This document shows positions 58,918-64,000 of a DNA stretch of 64,000 nucleotides, piece after piece. The notes beneath the pieces are model-generated. The model saw nothing but the letters and a program-made list of their open reading frames with translations. It was not told where the DNA came from and did no database searches. The translations under genes and the position numbers were made by a program. This stretch comes from Ereboglobus sp. PH5-10 (GTDB lineage Bacteria > Verrucomicrobiota > Verrucomicrobiia > Opitutales > Opitutaceae), in assembly GCF_029504735.1 (NCBI RefSeq), contig NZ_JAQFIP010000001.1, positions 1 to 64,000 on the forward strand, read 5' to 3'. Each line of letters starts with the position of its first letter. Position 1 is the first letter of the stretch.

Positions 58918-60312
58918 TCACACCAGCAGCAGCGCGGGGGCTTCGAGGAGTTGCTTGAGCGCGGCGAGGTATTGCGCGCCGAGGGCGCCGTCCACCACGC
59001 GGTGGTCGCAACTGAGCGTGAGCCCCATCGTCTGGCCGATCACGATCTGGCCGTTTTTCACAACGGGTTTTGTCACGGTCGTGCCGACGCCGAGAATCGC
59101 CGAGTTAGGCGGGTTGATGATGGGATTGAATTTCGTGATGCCCATCATGCCGAGGTTGCTCACGCAGAACGTGCCGCCGGTGAACTCGGCGGGCGCGAGT
59201 TTTTTCTCCTTGGCGCGCTTGCCGAGCGTCTTCGCCTCGGCGCTGATTTGGAAAACGCTTTTGTTGTGCGCGTCGCGGATGACGGGCGTGATGAGGCCAT
59301 CCTCGATCGCCACGGCAAACGAGACGTGCGCCCCGCCGAAGTAGCGGATTTGCGTGCCTTCCCACGAGGCGTTCACCGCGGGCACGCGGCGGAGCGCCTC
59401 GGCGCTGGCCTTGAGGATGAAGTCGTTGACCGAGAGTTTGACGCCCTGCTTTTCGAGCGCGGCGTTGAGTTGCTGGCGCAACACGAGGAGCGGCTCGGCG
59501 TCGACTTCGATATCGAGATAAAAATGCGGGATGGTCGTCTTCGCCTCAAGGAGGCGGCGCGCGATGGTGGCGCGCATGTTGCCGACGACGACAGTGCGCT
59601 CCTCCTGGATCGGGCCGGTGGAGAATGCGGAATGCGGAGCGCGGAATGCGGAACTGGACGGGCCTCCGGCGGCGGTGGGTGCGGTGGAGGCGGGCGCGAG
59701 GAGCGAGGGGTTTTCCGCCGCGGCGATGATGTCGGCGCGCACGATGCGCCCGCCGCGTCCGCTGCCTTGGAGTCGCGTGTAGTCGATGCCTTTTTCGCGG
59801 GCAAACTTGCGCGCGAGCGGCGAGATGCGGATGCGTTCGTTGGGGATGCGGGGCGCCTCGGTTTGCGGTTTTGGCGGGGTGGCCGGAACCGGCGCGGGCG
59901 CGGCGGGGGCGTCGCTTGCGGCGTCCGGTTTGGGCGGTTCGGCGGGTTGGGGGGCGCAGGCGGCCCGCCCGTGTTCCGAAGACATGGCCGGGTCGGCCAT
60001 GCCACCCGATCCCACGGGCGAGTCGCCCGTGCCACTCGATCCGGCGGGCGGTTTTGGCGCCTCGACGGTTTCGCCGGGTTTGCCGACGGCGCAAAGCGCC
60101 ACTCCGATGGGGACTTGCGAGCCTTCGGGGGAGAAAATTTTCAACAGTGTGCCGTCGAAAAAGCTTTCCAGCTCCATCGTGGCTTTGTCGGTTTCGACTT
60201 CGGCGAGAATATCCCCGGTTTTGACGGGGTCGCCTTCCTTTTTGAGCCATTTTACCAGCGTGCCCACCGTCATGGTGTCGCTGAGTTTGGGCATGTCGAT
60301 GATTTGAGCCAT
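58918..60312 (-). CDS. pdhC: Pyruvate dehydrogenase complex dihydrolipoamide acetyltransferase (E2)
   Basis: This 464-residue protein has one N-terminal lipoyl domain with lipoylated Lys43 (ETDKATME), a peripheral-subunit-binding domain (about 161-197) and a catalytic domain with His437 and Asp441 (SCDHRVVDG). E2 transfers the acetyl group from E1 to CoA. Linkers are normally Ala/Pro-rich, but here the first linker (residues 90-120) is encoded by a family D palindrome (GTGDSPVGSGGMADPAM), and the second (about 218-230, SSSAFRAPHSAF) by family G units. It follows pdhB on the same strand, 160 bases later. No E3 gene is in the window. Confidence 0.94.
   Translation of the reverse strand: MAQIIDMPKLSDTMTVGTLVKWLKKEGDPVKTGDILAEVETDKATMELESFFDGTLLKIFSPEGSQVPIGVALCAVGKPGETVEAPKPPAGSSGTGDSPVGSGGMADPAMSSEHGRAACAPQPAEPPKPDAASDAPAAPAPVPATPPKPQTEAPRIPNERIRISPLARKFAREKGIDYTRLQGSGRGGRIVRADIIAAAENPSLLAPASTAPTAAGGPSSSAFRAPHSAFSTGPIQEERTVVVGNMRATIARRLLEAKTTIPHFYLDIEVDAEPLLVLRQQLNAALEKQGVKLSVNDFILKASAEALRRVPAVNASWEGTQIRYFGGAHVSFAVAIEDGLITPVIRDAHNKSVFQISAEAKTLGKRAKEKKLAPAEFTGGTFCVSNLGMMGITKFNPIINPPNSAILGVGTTVTKPVVKNGQIVIGQTMGLTLSCDHRVVDGALGAQYLAALKQLLEAPALLLV
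59626..59660. repeat. Family G repeat inside the E2 gene
   Basis: GAATGCGGAATGCGGAGCGC and GGAATGCGGA units are translated in frame as SSSAFRAPHSAF in the linker between the binding domain and the catalytic domain of E2. The same units lie between nuoI and nuoH (26311-26345). Confidence 0.8.
59955..60045. repeat. Family D palindrome cluster inside the E2 gene
   Basis: It includes GGCGGCCCGCCCGTG, CATGGCCGGGTCGGCCATG and CACGGGCGAGTCGCCCGTG. It encodes residues about 90-120 in the first E2 linker, in the same frame and with almost the same peptide as in NuoG (GDSP, GSGGMADPAM). Confidence 0.9.
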
Positions 60313-60472
60313 GGTGTTACACTTCGCTGAAAATTGAATGCTTAATGTTTAAGGGTTAAGAATGATGAGGCGAGGTATTTATAGTGCGCGCATTGTGTCG
60401 GTTTGTGCGCGTTATTTGCCGTCACCCAAGGTAGGTCAATGGCATGAGACGTTTGTGTTTTTTCACCACTGC

Positions 60473-61453
60473 TCATGAACCCATGGTGGCGAGCGCGGCC
60501 TTGAGAATACGTTGGGAGTTGGGCAGTTGCTCGATTTCGGCGGGCGGGCTGTAGATTGCGGGCGCGTCCACGGTGCCGAGGCGCTGGATGGGCGCGTCGA
60601 GTTCGTCGAAGGCTTCGTTTTGGATCATGTAGGCGAGTTGCGCGCCGACGCCGCAGAAGGGGCGCTGCTCCTCGACGATGAGGACGCGGTGCGTTTTGCG
60701 CACGGAGGCGAGCACGGTGTCGATGTCGAGCGGGCGGATGGTGCGCAGATCGACGATTTCGACGGAGAGGTTGTGCTCTTGCTGGAGTTGTTGCGCGGCG
60801 GCGAGCGACTGGATCACGGGGCGTCCGTAGGTGACGATGGTCAGGTCGGTGCCGGCGCGTTTCACGTCGGCATGGCCGAGCGGGATCAGGTATTCCTCGG
60901 AGGGGACTTCGCCCTCGAGTCCGTAGAGGATGGTGTTTTCGAGGACAAAGACGGGGTCGTTGTCGCGGATGGCGGATTTGAGGAGGCCTTTCGCGTCGTA
61001 GGGCGTGGAGGGCACGACGACTTTCACGCCGGGGTGGTGAGCGAGGATGTTTTCGGGCGTGTGCGAATGGGTCGCGCCGACGTTGGTGCCGCCGTTCGCC
61101 GGGCCGCGGATGACAATGGGGCAGTTGATTTGCCCGCCGCTCATGTAGCGGATGTTGGCTGCGTTGTTGAGGATTTGGTCAAACGCGACCGAGTAGAACG
61201 ACCAGAACATCAGCTCCATGACGGGGCGCACGCCGAGCATGGACGCGCCGACGCCGAGGCCGATGAAGCCGGCTTCGGAGATGGGCGTGTCGACGATGCG
61301 CTTGGGGCCGAACTTTTCGAGGAGACCCTCGGTGACCTTGTAGGCGCCGTGGAACTGGCCGACTTCCTCGCCGAGAATGACGACGTTTTCGTCGCGCGTG
61401 AGTTCCTCGGCCATAGCGTGGCGGAGCGCTTCGCGGTAAGTGATTAAAGGCAT
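60473..61453 (-). CDS. pdhB: Pyruvate dehydrogenase E1 component, beta subunit
   Basis: This 326-residue protein starts MPLITYREALRHAMAEELTRDENVVILGEEVGQ and has the E1-beta pattern: ISEAGFIGLGVGASMLGVRPVMELMF, NCPIVIRGPANGG, TVDAPAIYSPPAEIEQ and a transketolase C-terminal domain with VEIVDLRTIRPLDIDTVLASVRKTHRVLIVEE. With the alpha subunit it decarboxylates pyruvate using thiamine diphosphate. It lies between pdhA and pdhC. The sequence is complete. Confidence 0.95.
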   Translation of the reverse strand: MPLITYREALRHAMAEELTRDENVVILGEEVGQFHGAYKVTEGLLEKFGPKRIVDTPISEAGFIGLGVGASMLGVRPVMELMFWSFYSVAFDQILNNAANIRYMSGGQINCPIVIRGPANGGTNVGATHSHTPENILAHHPGVKVVVPSTPYDAKGLLKSAIRDNDPVFVLENTILYGLEGEVPSEEYLIPLGHADVKRAGTDLTIVTYGRPVIQSLAAAQQLQQEHNLSVEIVDLRTIRPLDIDTVLASVRKTHRVLIVEEQRPFCGVGAQLAYMIQNEAFDELDAPIQRLGTVDAPAIYSPPAEIEQLPNSQRILKAALATMGS

Positions 61454-61493
61454 GGTGTGGTGAAGGTGATTTTAGTTTTTGAAAGTGATTTGG

Positions 61494-61592
61494 TTCACCA
61501 CGGAGACACGGAGGAGCACGGAGTTCGGAAGAGTTTTTCTTCCACGGTTTTCTCTGTTTTGGCTCCGTGTTTCTCCGTGTCTCCGTGGTGAA
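61494..61592. repeat. Family B palindrome without cargo, pdhA-pdhB spacer
   Basis: Left arm 61494-61523 (TTCACCACGGAGACACGGAG...) and right arm 61563-61592 differ at about 2 of 30 positions when one is complemented, around a loop of about 39 bases. It lacks an ORF. The GxxExxY-bearing element at 7502-7979 has the same arms, so this copy is the empty form. Confidence 0.88.
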
Positions 61593-61603
61593 TTGAGTGG
61601 ATT

Positions 61604-62764
61604 CTAATTAAAGAACAATCTTCCTCCGCTCGTGCGCTGAGACGGATTGTCGGCTTCCCAATAAACGTCCTTCTGGATGTCTTCGGGAGTCGGGAAGGGA
61701 CTGGCCTCGGCAAAGTCGGCGGCGAAATCGGCCTCGGAGCGGGCCTCGGTGTCGATTTTCTCGATGAGCTCGTCGGTGAGCGCGCCCTCGGATTGGAGGA
61801 TCGCGCGGAAGAGGTTGATCGGGTCTTTTGTGCGCTGGTAATCCTCGATTTCGGTTTTGCTGCGGTAGGTTTTGTCGGGGTCGGCGACGGAGTGGCCGCG
61901 ATAGCGATACGTCATGATCTCGACGAGCGCGGGTTTCGATTCCTCGCGCGCGCGGCGGAGGAGCGGCTCCATTTTTGCGCGGACATCGTAGAGGTCGTGG
62001 CCGTCGATGATCTCCCATTTCATGTCGTAACCGGCGGCGCGCGTGGCGAGTTCGCCGGCGGAGGAGCGCGCCTGCGAGGTGCCCATCGAGTAGCCGTTGT
62101 TTTCAATGACAAAAACGACCGGCAGGCTCCAGAGCGAGGCGAGGTTGTAGGCTTCGTGGACGGCGCCCTGGTTCACCGCGCCGTCGCCCATGAACGCCAT
62201 CGCGGCGCCCTTGAGCCCCTTGTATTTGAGCGCGTAGGCGAGGCCGGCGCCGAGCGGAACCTGGCCGCCGACGATGCCGTGGCCGCCCCAGAAATTGCGC
62301 GCCGGATCGAAGTAGTGCATCGAGCCGCCCTTCCCTTTCGAGCAGCCGGTGACCTTGCCGTAGAGCTCGGCCATGAGCGCCTTCGTGTCCATGCCGACGG
62401 CGATGGCGTGGCCGTGGTCGCGGTAGGCGGTGATCACGTGGTCGTCCTTGCCCATGAGCGAACAGCAACCGACCGCGACCGCCTCCTGCCCGATGTAGAG
62501 GTGGAGAAACCCGCCGATTTTTTTCGCCTGATACGCGCGAAGCGAACGCTCCTCGAAGCGGCGGATGCGGACGAGTTTGCGGTAAAGCTCAACCTTCTCG
62601 TCGGCGGAAAGCGCGGTGTTGACGGGCGAGGAGTGCGAGGGATTGGGGCCGGACGCTGCGGGTTTTGGCGCGGCGGCGGGGGCCGCGTTTGCTCCGCCCG
62701 TCTTGGCGGCGGACGTCGTCTTTTTCGCGGCGGCGGCTGTTTTGTCGGTGGATTTTTTGCTCAC
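61604..62764 (-). CDS. pdhA: Pyruvate dehydrogenase E1 component, alpha subunit
   Basis: The 386-residue protein has the E1-alpha core: LHLYIGQEAVAVG, DHVITAYRDHGHAIAVG, and the thiamine-diphosphate motif MGDGAVNQGAVHEAYNLASLWSLPVVFVIENN (GDG at 193-195, NN at 222-223), followed by YRYRGHSVADPDKTYRSK. A Lys/Ala-rich N-terminus of about 45 residues is not conserved. No ATG fits this N-terminus, and the GTG at 62764 is the best start. An in-frame ATG at 62842 would add 26 residues. It is the first gene of pdhA-pdhB-pdhC. Confidence 0.92.
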   Translation of the reverse strand: MSKKSTDKTAAAAKKTTSAAKTGGANAAPAAAPKPAASGPNPSHSSPVNTALSADEKVELYRKLVRIRRFEERSLRAYQAKKIGGFLHLYIGQEAVAVGCCSLMGKDDHVITAYRDHGHAIAVGMDTKALMAELYGKVTGCSKGKGGSMHYFDPARNFWGGHGIVGGQVPLGAGLAYALKYKGLKGAAMAFMGDGAVNQGAVHEAYNLASLWSLPVVFVIENNGYSMGTSQARSSAGELATRAAGYDMKWEIIDGHDLYDVRAKMEPLLRRAREESKPALVEIMTYRYRGHSVADPDKTYRSKTEIEDYQRTKDPINLFRAILQSEGALTDELIEKIDTEARSEADFAADFAEASPFPTPEDIQKDVYWEADNPSQRTSGGRLFFN

Positions 62765-62980
62765 GGTAATAAGTGCGAATGACTCTTGGGTGCGGACTCT
62801 GTTGCTCAAGGAAAATATCCACGGCGGATATGCCCGATGCACCCAACATGCATTTCAAACGACTTTTGTCAAAAGCTGGAGATCACCGCAAAACCACGCC
62901 GTCACTCCCGCCGGACAATATAACCTATCAGCACCAAAATCCATCACGCCCCGTGCGGGTCAACACACGGGGCACATGAT

Positions 62981-63871
62981 TCAATTGCCACTCGTCACAG
63001 CATTGTGCGGATAGTCGTCGCCCAAGGATTCCAGGGGCATTTTCATCCATTTGCCGCGGACTTTCACCACGACTGCGCCGATGTCGGTGTCGTAGAAGAT
63101 TGAGCCGTCGGGAGCCTTTTTGATGGCCTCTTTTTTCACCCACTTTAGCTCCTCCTTGTAGGCCTCGCCGCTGCGCGCGTGCCTGTAATCCGCGTCGTTT
63201 TCATAGTCGGCGCGCGAATGGGTTTTGTTGAACTCCTCGGCGATGGCGGCGCGCTCGGCCTTGGTGGGAAAGGTGTCGCGCAAATCACCAGTCCCGATGC
63301 TGGCGAGGCTAAACAGGTTTTGCATCTCCACGTTTCCATAAAAAATCGCCCGGTCGCGGCCAAAAAGAAAACTGTGATAGGGCACGTCGGAACCGATCCT
63401 GAACCAGTTGTAGGCCTTGAGCCCCTGCCCGTAGCCGGCGGCGTAATAATACATTTCGGCGACCGGCAGCCCCTCCTCGATGTGCTTGTTCAGGATCATC
63501 GTTATGCGCGAGCGGCAGTCCTTGGCGTAGCCCTCGAAGACGTGCAGTCCCCAGCGCTTTTTGAAGGTGTTTTCGCCGCGCACGACGAGTGTCGAATCGG
63601 TCGAGATTGTTGCGTTGAACATGAACGGCAGCGGCACTTTGCCCGACTTCATGCCGTAGGCGATGGCCCTGTCCTTCCAGCCCTCCCAGTTCGGGTTTAT
63701 AAAGGAATCAAATGTCATGGGCGCCAGCGCGGGGGCGCGGATTTCACCGCGATTGCCTTCGGTCGCCGACGATTCGGTTTGCGCGGTCACGCCAACGGAA
63801 TCGCCCCTGGCGACAAACGACAAACATGAGAACGCCGCGACAAGGGCGATTAGGGTAATATTCTTTTTCAT
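62981..63871 (-). CDS. Secreted protein of unknown function
   Basis: This 296-residue protein has a signal peptide (MKKNITLIALVAAFSCLSFVARG; cleavage near residue 22). The mature part has many aromatic and charged residues, with EMYYYAAGYGQGLKAYNWFRIG and SFLFGRDRAIFYGNVEMQNLF as the most structured-looking segments, and no motif I recognise. It lies upstream of pdhA on the same strand, 216 bases away, and is not clearly in the same operon. The ATG at 63871 is preferred over the open 63937. Function unknown. Confidence 0.65.
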   Translation of the reverse strand: MKKNITLIALVAAFSCLSFVARGDSVGVTAQTESSATEGNRGEIRAPALAPMTFDSFINPNWEGWKDRAIAYGMKSGKVPLPFMFNATISTDSTLVVRGENTFKKRWGLHVFEGYAKDCRSRITMILNKHIEEGLPVAEMYYYAAGYGQGLKAYNWFRIGSDVPYHSFLFGRDRAIFYGNVEMQNLFSLASIGTGDLRDTFPTKAERAAIAEEFNKTHSRADYENDADYRHARSGEAYKEELKWVKKEAIKKAPDGSIFYDTDIGAVVVKVRGKWMKMPLESLGDDYPHNAVTSGN

Positions 63872-64000
63872 ATGGTGTTTTATGGGCTGTTTTTGCAAAG
63901 GGTGGCACAGGCATTCATTCCTGTTTGCGTGAAGCAAAACCCATTATTCACGGCACACGCAAGATTCTCCGCGCCACTTTCTTCAAGTGCCGCCCTGTTT

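Noticed and set aside
1-64000. tRNA, rRNA or riboswitch genes
   Set aside because: No cloverleaf with a conserved TTCGANTC-type arm, rRNA segment or recognisable riboswitch core was found on reading both strands by eye. A covariance-model search would be decisive.

Overview
The window looks like a chromosomal segment of a high-GC member of the Verrucomicrobiota, most plausibly Opitutaceae. This is an inference from gene content (rpsO-pnp, GatCAB, complex I, pyruvate dehydrogenase, a DUF2721 protein) and from the very high density of palindromic repeats. No rRNA, tRNA, CRISPR array, integrase-flanked island or prophage was seen. Almost every gene is a chromosomal housekeeping or metabolic gene.

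Layout. 0.3-1 kb: a PIN-domain toxin-like pair. 1.2-4.2 kb: rpsO-pnp. 4.5-13.5 kb: a long minus-strand run with a membrane TPR protein, a secreted PD-(D/E)XK-like protein, gatC, gatA, a GxxExxY gene, gatB and an acyl-CoA-synthetase-like gene. 13.6-18.2 kb, plus strand: a Xer recombinase, argA-type N-acetylglutamate synthase, a DUF374 acyltransferase and a cation diffusion facilitator. 18.2-36 kb: a minus-strand complex I operon in the order nuoB-C-D-E-F-G-H-I-J-K-L-M-N. It has no nuoA and is interrupted by three non-complex-I genes (two KilA-N paralogues and one S23 four-helix-bundle gene). 36.3-46.1 kb: two oligopeptide-type ABC permeases, a TonB-domain protein, an unrecognised 567-residue protein, an alkaline phosphatase, an MsbA-like exporter and a class A acid phosphatase. 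46.2-52.3 kb: a carbohydrate module (LacI regulator, sodium-solute symporter, FAD oxidoreductase, ribulokinase-like kinase). 52.4-58.8 kb: RluD, a ClpX-like ATPase, HU, four lipoproteins and RpiB. 58.9-62.8 kb: pdhA-pdhB-pdhC. A secreted protein follows.

The most unusual feature is the repeat landscape. At least eight families of imperfect or perfect palindromes occupy most intergenic gaps. I label them A (GGAGTCAGGAGTC arms), A2 (CTGAAGGACTGAAAGG arms), B (TTAACCACGGAG), C (GTAGGGGCGCACCTGGCG), D (GTGGCACGGGCGA / CATGGGCGAGTCGCC), E (GGTAGGGCGAA), F (TTTTCGATTCTCGATT), G (AATGCGGAATGCGGA) and H (AACCACGGATTACACGG and relatives). Family A fills the nuo spacers. It supplies C-terminal tails and stop codons to NuoE, NuoG and NuoJ, and its interior carries a KilA-N gene in one copy and an S23 gene in another. 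Family B carries a GxxExxY gene between gatB and gatA and is present without a gene between pdhA and pdhB. Families D, E and G are translated in frame inside NuoG, NuoM, the E2 subunit and an acyl-CoA synthetase-like protein. Together these look like small palindromic mobile elements, some with cargo, tolerated inside core operons and inside core proteins.
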